Source: Sipunculus nudus
Lineage: Eukaryota; Annelida; Sipuncula; Golfingiida; Sipunculidae
Direction of reading: 5' to 3'
Length of the DNA: 64,000 bases
NCBI GenBank assembly: GCA_026874595.1
Contig: CM049310.1
Location: forward strand, 28,693,058-28,757,057
The notes under the pieces are model-generated. The model had not been told where the DNA came from. It did no database searches and was given only the letters and a program-made list of their open reading frames with translations. A program made the translations under genes and the position numbers. Below are positions 48,516-61,200 of the stretch, piece by piece. Within the stretch, counting starts at the first letter, position 1. Every line of letters starts with the position of its first letter.

Positions 48516-49379
48516 AGTAACGAGCTGTCTCTTTAAGTTCAACTTCTGTCAGATAAAAGAATTACATTATCGATCCCAAATGTGAAACATGGAAAAACTG
48601 ACATGACCTTTGACAGCCATGACCTCATCGGATTTATATCAGTCACGTGACCCCTGAATCCTCCTTATCTTGTTATTGTGTAATGTCTGTATCCCACTGA
48701 ATCCTCCTCTTTCTATGGCCATGTTAAGTATGGCCTTGTTTGGATCACACCAAAATCTTAAATTTATAGAAACCTTTCGACAGAGCGAAATAAATCACTA
48801 ACAGTTTGAAAGATTCGGAGCTAATAAAACATATGCTAGAGCTGCTTAAACTATGAGGAAGCGGTTCTTCGTAAAAACAAATCTTGTATGGCAATTTAAA
48901 TTAAGAAGCATTTCTAAATATTAATTGCTTGCACATAATTATTGTAATATTAATTATATATAAATGGTGCCGTACACAAGCAGTCATCCTAACGATAACA
49001 AACATTTTATAGACCTATAGAAAGGAAGGTAACAGTAAATGGGTAAATAAATGTTTCTAGTTCCCAGAAGATACATGAACCATAGACTCCTTGGAACCAT
49101 TGCGATACAGGGAGCGAGTACAAACAAAAAGAAGACCGTGAAAACACTGTGTTGGAGTTCATAGACTCCTGTTAGCATGTTTGTGTTGATGACACTTGGA
49201 GTAACTTGGTCAACAAAGTCTGAGAGGGAAATATTGTTTGTCCAGCGCGAATAATTGGTATCGGTGTGAACACTGTCTGACTTTGGAGGGTCTTATTAAG
49301 ATTTCAGCCAAAATATGTGTACTAGTTAAGAATTTATTTGAGGTGGTCAGAATTGTATTGGAATATATTACATTTTCAC
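48516..49379. other. No feature seen
   Basis: AT-rich DNA; only short, overlapping chance frames. Confidence 0.4.
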
Positions 49380-49849
49380 AAAAGGGGCCCAATAATCTAT
49401 CTGACATTTATAAACGAAAGGTAACCCCTTGAAACGTTTATTAATAATAGGCCAGTAAACGTGTATATCACCACACACTTGCTGCTTGTTTTGTTTATAT
49501 CAACATGTTTATAATATGTTAGGGCCCGCCAAAATAATCAAAACAAATTGAACATTGGCATCTGGCAGCAAGTCAGATAAGCCAGAGTTTTGCAAATGAC
49601 GTTTTGCAACAAGTGACCTAACTACCTTAGCATATATGCAAATTACCGCCTTAGGTTACATGTTTTTCCAGTTTGTCAACATTGCTGTGTTTCCAAACAT
49701 GTTGTTGATAATCAAGTTCATACATCCTTCCCGGAGGCGTTAAAAGAATTTTTCACAATCAAAATTACCCTTAGATCATTCATATATACACAGAGGAAGC
49801 TAAAAATCACAAATTCTTTTTCAAAAGGTAGGTGAATTTGTACCTTTAA
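49380..49849 (-). mobile_element. MITE-like element with TTAA flank, copy 2 (inverted)
   Basis: The reverse complement aligns with 36806-37261 across most of its length. TTAA is intact at one end (49846-49849) and lost at the other (aaaaggggccc at about 49380). Its intact end lies about 60 bp from the polyadenylation signal of the minus-strand gene ending at 50028. Confidence 0.75.
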
Positions 49850-49909
49850 AGGAAGAGCTATTTACAATAGTAATCTGTTCGGGATCCAAATAAGTACACT
49901 AAATAACTT

Positions 49910-49915
49910 TTTATT
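49910..49915 (-). promoter_or_regulatory. Polyadenylation signal AATAAA (minus strand)
   Basis: TTTATT on the plus strand, 113 nt beyond the stop codon at 50028-50030. Fits the 3' end of the minus-strand gene. Confidence 0.45.
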
Positions 49916-50027
49916 ATGGCTGATTGGAACGAATAGGGCAAGTTTTTTGCGAAAGACAGAGAAGCTGTTTGATGAGTTTGGTTATACAAATAGGCTGACA
50001 GAGTAGAATACTGTGGGCGCTTAGAAG

Positions 50028-50436
50028 TCACATTGATTTCTCAGGTACATGGGATGGGTCGGGGTGGGCTGCCTGTGCCTGGTCAGCCTCAGACAATAGT
50101 ATGTCTAGAATCTCATCAAGGGTTGGTCCCCAGCCAGCTTTCATGACCTCCGGGTAATCACGATACACAAATCTTATGGTACGTAATTCTAAATTCTTCT
50201 AAACTTGGTCATTTCTTTAAAAGGTCATGATGTCATATTTCGCTCGAAATTTTCTTTTGACTGTGATCAATCTGAATCCGAACACATTCAGTGCAGCAAT
50301 AAAATTATTTATAGTAATTTTTATTCTGACGCGTGGTTATTAATGTTGTAACATGCAAAAAAAGTATACGTACTGTCTGTTGCCCTTGGATATCTATCAA
50401 TTCATCCTGGATTGAGAGTCCTTGAGGTTCCCATGA
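50028..50436 (-). CDS. 3' end (two exons) of an unrecognised minus-strand protein-coding gene
   Basis: The last exon (50198 down to 50028, 56 codons plus TGA) reads pieces such as LELRTIRFVYRDYPEVMKAG, WGPTLDEILDILLSEADQ and AHPDPSHVPEKSM. The exon before it (50436 down to 50374, 21 codons, acceptor gaatagag, donor CAGACA/GTACGT) reads SWEPQGLSIQDELIDIQGQQ. Both junctions are phase 0 and the intron is 175 bp. AATAAA follows at 49910-49915. A further 11-codon phase-0 piece (acceptor atgactttgcag, LKGYTIMFANL, donor TTG/GTGGGA, near 50560) may precede these. The GC rise, acidic helical composition and agreeing phases make this convincingly coding, but I do not recognise the protein. The acceptor of the last exon (caagtttag) is weak. 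The gene must extend toward or beneath the astacin promoter, in opposite orientation to it. Confidence 0.5.
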
Positions 50437-50569
50437 CTCTATTCAACAGGGTTAACAGCGCTTTATGAATCTGGGGGCCTTATACATATGAGTCAGGAAT
50501 AGCTGCTTTATGAGGCCTGAACTCCGAGGATTCCCACCAAGTTAGCAAACATTATAGTGTAACCTTTCA

Positions 50570-51120
50570 GCTGCAAAGTCATAATGTCAGCCATAATGCA
50601 GATACGAAAACTTGTGCTTCGAGGATTAGCCACTGCTTGTATTTACATCTATAATTTTTGGAATTGTATGGGGCAGCTATGGGAACAAACAGTAATTGAT
50701 ATACCAAGGGAACTACCGTTCACCGGCATAAGTATCGCATGTCAGTGATATATTTTGCGGCATGTTTACAAGGATATGTCGTGATGCCCGCTGATCATGT
50801 TTTTTTTTTGTCCTGATAATAAGTCGGATGTTTGCACAACACGGTCCGTATATCAGAATGCTCGTTCATAAAAGTATCACGTGGGACCGGCAGTACCGTT
50901 ATGCATTTTGGATCAGGTTATTGGTGCAGGAGCCTTCGGTGGATCCGTATAATTATGCTATACGTTTGTACATGTCATTCATAAAACCTATAGTTGCGCG
51001 TTGATCCGCCTCGTTGTACAGTATGTCGCCAGAGGCACCGGGCCATGACATGTAGAGTATATTTATGCATGAATCTTAGCGTATGACTCATTTTCCAGAC
51101 GACGGAACACGCTAGTGTGC
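50570..51120. other. Region between the minus-strand gene and the astacin promoter
   Basis: No firm exon was found. A T run lies at 50801-50809. The region could hold 5' exons of the minus-strand gene or upstream control elements of the astacin gene. Confidence 0.3.
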
Positions 51121-51128
51121 TATATAGG
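51121..51128 (+). promoter_or_regulatory. TATA box of the astacin gene
   Basis: tatatagg stands about 190 bp upstream of the initiator ATG at 51313, so transcription would start near 51150. No other TATA-like motif lies closer to the signal-peptide exon. Confidence 0.4.
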
Positions 51129-51204
51129 AACAGTACACGGTCCCGCAGAGCTAAAACACCATCGAGCCTGAATAGAAGAGTCGTACAAGAGACTGGTCAC
51201 GACC

Positions 51205-51207
<3 letters not shown>

Positions 51208-51260
<53 letters not shown>
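51208..51260. repeat. (GA)n microsatellite in the predicted 5' leader of the astacin gene
   Basis: 53 bp of GA dinucleotide between the predicted start site and the ATG at 51313. If transcription starts after the TATA at 51121, this is in the 5' untranslated region. Confidence 0.95.
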
Positions 51261-51262
<2 letters not shown>

Positions 51263-51312
51263 CAGTCAACAAGACCAACAGAGACTGCGTGAAGCAGCTG
51301 AAAGCATACAGA

Positions 51313-52242
51313 ATGGTGGAACTTAAAGGACGATACGCCAGACACGCGGCACTGCTTGTTTTTCTTGGATGTATTCGTATCCTGGAGTGTAAGGTAAGAT
51401 TGTATTATTCTTGACCTTGGATTCAACCACTTTCCACACATTCTTCACACGAGGGTAAACAAAAGTGGTTCCGGGTACCGATGTTTCTGATTAGTTATGA
51501 ATAAAACCTCCCTCCCTTTTTAACTAAGGTAGTCAAAATTAATTTCAGATTTTTTTTAATATAATCCCATAAAGATTTCTCTGTTTGTGCCTTTCCGCCG
51601 TTTCAACGATATTAGCTCATCTTAAGCAAAACTAACATTCGATTATTTCACTACATGATATCCAACTCTTGTCGTTATAAACCAGCTGAACAGTTATTTC
51701 TATCACATTATCCCATTCAACATATCTCTGAGCTGTTGACCCAACACTCTTTGATATAATGTATTAAATCATACGCGAAAATACAGCAACAGCAACACGA
51801 AGGCTCTTCGCTTCTATTGACAAAGATGTGTAACTGGCGCGAGTTGCTCTATAAGAAAATATTCTGTTACGATTAATATACAAGTACCACGGTAGAGAAA
51901 AATTATCATCAGATTATGATGGCTTGCAGGAGTACAGTCTTACAGTGCATGAGAGGCTTTTTTCTAATCTCTCTCAGAAATGCCGTTAGAGTTCTCTTAT
52001 TAAAAATATGTGTGATTTATAGAACTTTCCTGTATTTAGGTGGAGCCCAATGACTCACAAACAATAATGGGACTACAATACTGGGAGTATCAAAATGACA
52101 ATTATTCTAAGGTGGCGCCTTCAACACTTCCGATGGTTAACTTGGCATGTAACTTAGAGCATCCGGATATTTAGTAATATAACTCGTAACTCGTGCTCGT
52201 TTTATTGCCTTAACTGTGCAATGCGTCATGGTAAAGAAATAG

Positions 52243-52297
<55 letters not shown>

Positions 52298-55200
52298 GTT
52301 TATATCACGATTCCACGACAATCCCATTTAAATGCTAAATGTATGTGTACGTAAGACGCTGCTTAGATGGAACTAACACGTAAATCAGACCCCCAGGCTG
52401 ACCATGTATACCCAATTCAATAGTCATGTCACAAAAGCTTATTATGACATGGTGTTATAGATATAATATATATATTATTAAGAAGAGAACATATAATACT
52501 ATATAAGCATAATATGCTGAAGCGGACCACTGCACATGATGTGACGCCGTCAAGCTTCATGGACCCACTATCCGGAAACTATTCCTGACACAGCCCTCAG
52601 TGTCCTTCCTTTTGCCGCGGAGAACCACTGCCTTCAGTGTCCTTCCCTATCGCGTAACCACAAGCCGCAGAAATCATGGTCTAGCCGCAAGATAGGCCGA
52701 CCCCCTCAAGCAGCACAGGCTGACTACCTGTCTCATTGCCATATCGCCATCTCCTGACCTTCGACCATTAAGTAAGAGAGAAAAAGAAAAATAGGTTTCG
52801 GCATGGTGTCGTACATTTTCAGTTCACGGGCCTATAAAACAAACACTTTGTATCCTCCACGTTGCCTTCCACATGAAAATGTCCCCACCACCATCAGATA
52901 AGATCATCTGTCGCCATTCTGCAATAGGTCCGTACTGGGGTAAAGCAATAGACAGAATCAGGGCAAAAATACTTCACTCGCGGGCGTACTATTTTGCCTC
53001 TTTTGTCGCAGACGATATCTATTTAGGTGCTCTTTCGAAGGTAACGAGTAAAAAAATCGGACACCAGTCTCAACGTGATGAAACACATGATCAATAAGAC
53101 AATAACCTGAGCAGACCTGTTTCTGACATATGTACATGGCAGCTGTCCGCTGAGTCGTTGCGTTCGTAAATTCATGGGCGAGAAAGCCCGACTTGCATGA
53201 TGTTTTTGATAATTTACTCGCAGAGAAGACGCAACCGTGTCTGTTCCATTCACTGCAGCCACGTAACACATCAAACCATTGTATTATATGTAGATACCCG
53301 CGCATAAGCAAGTCCTTAAAGTTAATTAAAAGTCAAGTTCGGTAACTTCATCAGACGAGAAACGACTAATCTATCCCACATTGTTGTAAACTAATAGCAT
53401 TGTTATACCGCTCCGTATATAAGCTAAACCTCTTTTGTAAAATAGTCGTAAAATAACAACTGCTATAATTAGGATTTTGCCTTCTAATAAAATTGTTTTT
53501 TCTTCTTAAGGATGACAGATTTAAACATGTTCTTTTGTACATATCATATTACTACTTACAAACTCACCTGAATAAATGTAACATAATCCGGGCGGTTTTT
53601 TATAAACCTGTGTTACCTAAATGAGCGTCAAGAGGAAGCCATAAATGCCAGTCAGACTTGCTATTGATAGGGATGTCTAATTCTTTCTTTTATTCATTAT
53701 CCACGGTCCGATTGGTCCAGAGCCCTTTTAGCTGCTACAAACTTGTGAAAATTCTATTGACCATTTCATGTAATACGATATCGTGTTACAGCCGTGGATG
53801 CGGTACTGCCCGTGTGACGTGTGTCTTGGCACGGAAACGTTAATGTGCACACCTGAAGGTCTCGGTCTGTGTGACAGAGGGTATAACAGAAGGGCATGCC
53901 CCGTATACAGTCCATGTAAAATCAGAAACGCCTCGCAATACTGCACAAACACAAAACAAACAGGTCAAGCAGTCCCAATGACCCTATAATTTCCACCGCC
54001 CTTTTGAAAGTTATGGTTCCGATTTGCGCAGCATTTACACAGATTACACCACATCTACAATTCACTTGTCTCACTTGGAATTATAATGGTGCATAAAATG
54101 ACCGGTGTGTTACAAATACAAATTCTCCTAAAGCCACTGAATAAAATATTATTTACCATCTAATATGTAGATAATTAGATTGCCTCATAACCCGACCTCA
54201 ACCTTTTCGACCCAGCTGTGTTCATGAGAGGACCCTCCACCGCCAACCCCCCCCCCCCCCCCCTCCCCCTCCTCAAATTCAAGCCCGCTCGCGCACTTTC
54301 TGAGCTATATCATATGTTTATAGCTATATCATATTATACTTCTGTAAAACAAATTCGTTCACTCGCCTTACAAGAACATACACATTTACGAAATATACTT
54401 TTTTTTCTCTTGGAACCCCCCCCCCCCAAAACCCACACCCCTTCGGAAGCTTTTTAAATTACATATACATGCATGATGGTTGAAATAACAGCAATCGCAA
54501 TAAGTGGACCGCATATGTCCTTTCTTGGGCAGTTTGTCTTGTAAAAAACTGAACATAATACTAAGGTGTACAATTTTCGCTTAATTTTTTTAAACATTAC
54601 TCAACAACTATTTTACCCTTCTAATATATTTATGTTTAAGAGCTTGAATGGCCTCGGACCAGGCTATCTTAATTATTTATCAGAAACACGTTTCAGAAAT
54701 ACACCCTTATCACCCGAGATATTCTTGTCAAGTCAAGCTACATCCAGGTATACATCTGAACTGATGCGAAATATTTGATCTTTCAGGGACCTACATTATG
54801 GAATTCGTTGTCAGAAGCTTTAAGTATGATAGAAAATTAAACAATTTCAAAAAGATTAGTTCTCTGATCCTCTTATACAATATACATTCATTTAATAAAT
54901 CTATTTTACATCTTTTTATGTGTGTTCACATGCAATGTGCTTTATTTTATGTTTGAAATTTTATTAAGTATCAGGGCCTTGTGACAGATAAAAACATTCT
55001 GAAAAGGCCACCCTATATAAAGACTAAATGAATACATTAATTACAATACCTTGAACAATACAGAGTATCCTTGTACTAAAACTTCTGCATACTTCTCTTT
55101 GTATATACTTCTGTGCGCTACATACGTTATGACTGATATGGAAATAGGTCTGCCATGGACAAAGTATATCATGCAAGGATAATTCACGTAAGCCTATATA

Positions 55201-58200
55201 ATGTATTTTATAGTATATTAAATAGACGTTTTCGGCAGTATACAAACCAAGTAAAAAGATAACATTTCCAAACATTCACACAAACGTACGGAAGATCGGA
55301 ACGACCGTAGTGGTCATTATTGAAGTACACGACTTCCGAAAGTAATTACACATATAAATGCAAAATTACATATGCACATGTACACGCGTGCATGTAAATG
55401 CATACATAAAAAACGAGACGGTTTTAGAATTGTATGAGTAGTGTGTGGCCCAACAATGACAGTTGGAGTCTGAGGTCAGGCGTGTGTGGACCGGCCAGTC
55501 TTGTCCAAGGTGTGATCATTTTAATACGCATGAAATAACAGGTAACAAATGATAGGTTAACAACCTCAGTACGACTCCATGTGCATTGTGGATCCTCTGT
55601 ATGAATGAACGTCTCCACGTCAGTTACCTTGGCAGCGGCGTCACGTGGCTGTACCACACGACCACAGATACGGATATCTCGACAAACTTTGAAGTTATTC
55701 CCAAGACATTTAGACATGGATCCAATACTTAAGGCGGAATAACGTATCTAACCTTAGCATTAAAGTGATTGATATTTTATCTGTGGACAAAGACAGTTTT
55801 GTAGATGCTAGCCCGTGTAAGCTAGTGAAATGGTTCCTCTGCTAGATTCAGTTTTTACCTTGCCCCTTTTCATGATTTTACTGAGTTTTCTAGAATAGAA
55901 TGGATTTTGATTTAACTCATCAGAAACATTCATCAATAAAATAGATCGTCTAAGTTCGATTACCGGCAAATGCATAATTAATAAGGTCAGAAGTCACTAG
56001 ACTTTCGTAGCGCTGTGATGACTTACAAAATATCTGACGGATATTCATGAAACTAAATATTAACCAATACAGTTTCTCATGCACCTGAAGTTAATTCTCA
56101 GCAAAAATCCCGCATATTTAATGAGGCAAGAGGTCACAAGACATAAGACCGGCGTATTATGCACGTTTGCGGTGTTCTTGTTCTCAGATATGTTGTGTTC
56201 AGTATTTCAGAATTTACGAGTGGCCCATCAAAAGATAATGTCTACAAATGCAAAATCAAAAGAGGATATTGTGGTTTAAGCTGTTAAGTGTTATTGTGAT
56301 GTTTAAAATGTACTTCAGTATTAGCTCGAAATGTTTTGAGTCGATCTTGAAATTTTTAGATAACTGTATGGACATTCGGTGTCGACATTTGTGTATAATT
56401 ACAGGTTTGGTAACTCATCAAGTTTTGACCGCTTTAAATATGTTTTAGGCTCATTATAATTTCACCCCACCAAACTTACTTCACATGTTAGTTAAAGATG
56501 TCATCAATATAAACTCCAGCACTTTTTCAGCACTGCCTTGCAGGCACTGATTGTATTATATTTTTGCTGTCGCGGACCAGCACATTTTCAGTGTGTTATG
56601 ATGGTGAGTACTTGCGGGTCTTGTCTTGCTCTACAGAACAAGGACATTATTATTGATGCACATCAGACCGGCGGTAACTGAGCATGTCAGTACATGAATT
56701 ATTCAAAACGCCTGCTGAGCTCCGTGGAGCCCCAGTTTTTGTTACACCTCTGTGTCACCTTTCTCCAGCTCCGGGATCCACTTAGCTGGGATCTCCTGAT
56801 CCGTCACATATTCTGATACCCGATCTCTTGATCCGTCACATATTCTGAGAACGGATCTCTTTATCCGTCACATATTCTGAGACCAGATCTCCTGATCCGT
56901 CACATATTCTGAGAACGGATCTCCTGATCAATCACGTATTCTGAGACCGGATCTCCTGATCATTCACATATTCTGAGACCGGATCTCCTGATCAATCACA
57001 TATTCTGAGACCGGATCTCCTGATCATTCACATATTCTGAGACCGGATCTCCTGATCGATCACATATTTTGATACCGGATCTCCTGATCATTCACATATT
57101 CCAAGACAGCACATCAGGGTAAATCTCACGATAATTCTTATATTTTAAAGCAGATATTGTCGTAAGCACATATGATAGCTATCATAGACATCATTCATGG
57201 TTTCAAGTTACACATTTTCCAGAATATGGGAAGTCATCCATGGGCTTCAAACCAGACACAAATTTGAGTGCAATATGTAAAAAGATTGTCATAAACGCAG
57301 TGTAGCAGGACCCACAAAATATAGAAGCGACATACACTAACACCTCTAACTCGACGAGTACACGATCCGTGAAACTTTACAGTCCACTAGGTTTAATTGC
57401 GAAAATTTCATGGCCACGGTACGTAATGTTTTCAAGTTAAATTCTGGATTTCCATTATATTGCTGCGACTGTCCTCTATTGGAGTTTCCAAATGATTTCG
57501 TCACATGACGCAATGATTGCGGTGGTCATGATTGTTTTCTTCAGACAGCTTCATATTTTGTTTTAACCAATTATGACACCTTTCCTCAACCACTGTCTGA
57601 AGGTTGATGTCGTAGGTAACACAATAAGTCCTTTTATATTATTTCATAAATTACAAAATTATTTTTTCCAAGGTGTTTTATTTATCATGACAACACACAC
57701 AATATACAAATGCGTTCAATCAATCATCCATCCATGGAGAATTGCGATCTCGAGCTTAGGTCGTTTTCCTAAACCTCTCAGTCTGCTCCCTGCTTGCAGA
57801 GGGATACGCTCCCGAGGCAGCGGAGATCTTCCGCTTCTAAAGAAGCAACTGAAAATGAAGCCTGCTTTGACCGTTTATGATATATTTAGACACCAGATGG
57901 CGGTTCGTTATTCGCTGAAAAAGAACCGTGCGTATGATGTGGCAAGCAGCCAACCAGATGCCAATAAACAAACACTCGACAGGCATCCTGGCTCCGCCCG
58001 TAGCTGCGCTTCAAGCGCCGCTTGATGACAGTTTATGGTCGAATTTTAATTGCTCCCTCTTCATTCTCGCATCATCGACCGATTCGATTTTGACATTATG
58101 ACTGTGTTAGCGTAGCCATGTATCTGTTGTCTGCAGAACTGAAACCAGCCAGCGAGTTGTGCACGCAGCCTTTGTTGTTACGTTTCGTTTGAATTACAGC

Positions 58201-61200
58201 TCACCGGCCGGGCATCCTATGTGCCCAAGGCCATAAGCAAACCACGTCTGGGGCCATTCTCTCTGAGGCTGTGGCCTGTTCAGACGGTTACTGGGGCGAT
58301 GAGCTGTCACTCAAAACCAAATGAACAACATTGGCTCCGTGTATTCCTCGCTTGGCTGTGTCTTCCAGCACAAGATCATATCTGATTGGACAAAAATACA
58401 GTGCTCCCCTCTGGTGTAGCAATTCAGGATACGAGGTCATAACAAACAGCGTTTACGGTATAGGTAGTAGGCCTATAGGTAAAGCGCTGTGTAAAGAGCG
58501 TAGCAGAGGGAATGGGTATTTGATAGGCTCACGACTTAGTTTCTTCCTAAATGTTGCCTTCCTGACGTAGATTTTCTCTCTGACTTTGAAGGATGTCTCT
58601 GAGGAGCCGATCGACCTCCTGAACACCCTCGTGTCCGGAGAGGACTGGTACAAATGTCGAGGATATAACTGTGACATATACAAGGAGTACGTGCTGGAGC
58701 CGATGTTCCAGTACAAGAAAGCCCTGGCGGAAAGGGATGGCGAAACAATGGTAAGTAGGCCCCTAGAAATAATGCCAAATAATTAGTTAATAAATGAATA
58801 CAACCAGCAGGGAGATTATGAAGAGTGAGACATTTATGTTGTGGGCTGACATGTCAGAGCAGTCCTTACAGCAGGGTGATAGGGTTATCAGGGTACAACG
58901 TAAGGAACGTATTACCTGTGAATTACCTGTATAATTATAATCTTGCTTGCTTAGTTTGTAATCTGTTATGGTTAGGTTGTGTGTACTTTAAACAACCCTC
59001 ATCAACCCTCTTCCAACATTAAGATTTAAATATCTCGATTCTAGAAAAAAAATCAAATTTTCCAAATTTTGTGTAGACGCAGTTATGTCAGCTGATTTCC
59101 ATTCCACAGTTAAATTACATATCGGATTTACATATGTTATGGCGTCTTCAGGACCGGGAAGAGCCCACGATGGATGACGGAATGATCGGTGATGTTTATG
59201 TTAATCCGTATATGGCTCAGGAGCTTCTAGAGTCAGTGAAGCCACGTCAGAAGAGGAAGCTACACGTCACCGGCTTGTTCCAACAAAAATGGGATCTCCC
59301 GATCCATTACGAGTTTGATGGAAATCACAGTGAGTTAAATGTACTTTTACCCCGAATCAACGTTTGATTGAACATTAATACTTTTTTATTCAGTAGTTTA
59401 TATACCTACTCAGTCTTCCAGTTACTGTTTAACTCAGTGTTAAACGTGATGCAAATACTGTGATATGTGTACCACATGTTGGACATTAATGCCTACGTAA
59501 CTGCCGTAGCCCCTCGACTGATACCACAAATATATGTCCTTTATTACACTATTTCAACCAAAGAACATTCGGTTTAATTTCGCATTACAGCTATCATTTT
59601 CATATACAAGTGAACCGGAAATAAGTGAACTTAAAATACACTTGAAAGAATATGCCATCCCAAAAAGTATGGAATAGAAATGATGTTAATGTTCACAGAT
59701 TGGCAAGACCACAACCGGGCAGCAATCAGAGTTGAAATTTTATAATTTGCTTTTTTTACCCTAAATCAGCACGTGACGAACAGAACAGGATACGAGCGGC
59801 AATCCAGCACTGGGAAGCACAGACCTGCATACGGTTCAAGGATGTCACAGGTCAAAGGTCATACCGACCACGCATTGTCTTCATCAAGAACGTTGGGTGA
59901 GTTTTGCATGATATAAGTATAACTGTTGCTGTTAACGTTTTTATTACTTAACAATTCAAGAGATCATATTGTGCATTTGAAAAGTCCGTCCAAACACCAC
60001 AACTATTCTAGAAATATTTATACGACTTTTTGTGCAATAAAAGGTACATTCTCATGCATGATTCACATTTCTGGAAATCAAATTAATTCTTTATTCTAGC
60101 TTTTTATGATGTCCGTGTTGCGGTGCGGAGACACATCTTTTCCAGCTTGCATTTTGACCTCATTTTTTATAGTTGTATCTTTTCCTTCAGCTCTTGATGG
60201 TAACCGTTTTACTAGGTAAAGTTCAAATGTTCAGGCCGTATAAAGACTGGGTTTCATTTAGTAACCGAGGGTAACCAATGTGGATTTGATTTCAGATGTG
60301 GCTCGTATATTGGGTTAAATTTTATCGGAGGACAAGCGCAGCCAGTCGACCTTGTCGGCTGGTGCACGCACCGGGTAAGAAACGGAAAAGTTATAACAGA
60401 AAGGTGTCGGTTGATGCATGAACGGTGTCTGTTAAAACAACAATGCTTTAAAAAGCAAGGGGTTTCACAGCTAACAAAACCACTGTTGATGAGGGTGAAC
60501 GACGGAGACGAGCATATAGGCTATTGTCAAAATCTCCATATTATCGCCCATGTTTAACACGATTTTTTACGATTTTGGTACCAATTGAACTATCAGCAAG
60601 TCTTTAAGAACAGCATGTTACTGACCCGCTTTGTTTTGTAATGGTATGCATCCCGTGGCACCAAGGTCACTCTTTGTTTCTCTTGCCCCCTCCCCCTCTT
60701 TTTGACCGAAAACAATCTAGAAAATATGTCCACTAAGCGCCTTTTACAAATTACAGAGCGGGATTTTCATCACGTTTCATGATAAACTACCCAGATTACG
60801 CCATAACATCCTAAATTTTCAAAATGTTTCTACACATTTGTGTGGTGGAAACCTCCTCCCTTGCCCTCCTTGTGTACCCTTTCTTCTAAAATCTAATATC
60901 CGCCCCTAACCAATTATTCTCTAGTCTAATCCATCATTGTATGACCATCACATGACTGACCTTAAATAACGGGTGCCCGGTGCTACCATTAATTCCTACT
61001 CATGCAGGTGTGCGTCCTACATCGGCTACTACTGGATCATGCGTGGTCAGCCTGTCGACCTGGTCACGTGGTGTACTCTCAAGGTATGCTTCATGTAATA
61101 CACGTGTGATGTGACCATCTTTCAGTGTACTACCAGTGGCACGGTCGGAGGTATAAGAAGGCATGTTAGTTATAGCATACTTAGTGTAACAGACACATAA

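Noticed and set aside
52958-53311. 117-codon minus-strand open frame
   Set aside because: No splice or family support, and a second minus frame overlaps it.
57573-58025. 150-codon open frame in the astacin intron as a gene
   Set aside because: Length is at the edge of chance, the first half is AT-driven, and no splice phase connects it to the astacin exons.
59110-59151. Upstream acceptor for the third main astacin exon (extra 14 codons)
   Set aside because: Phase-compatible with a good pyrimidine tract, but the extra codons are AT-rich like the intron; kept only as an alternative to 59152.
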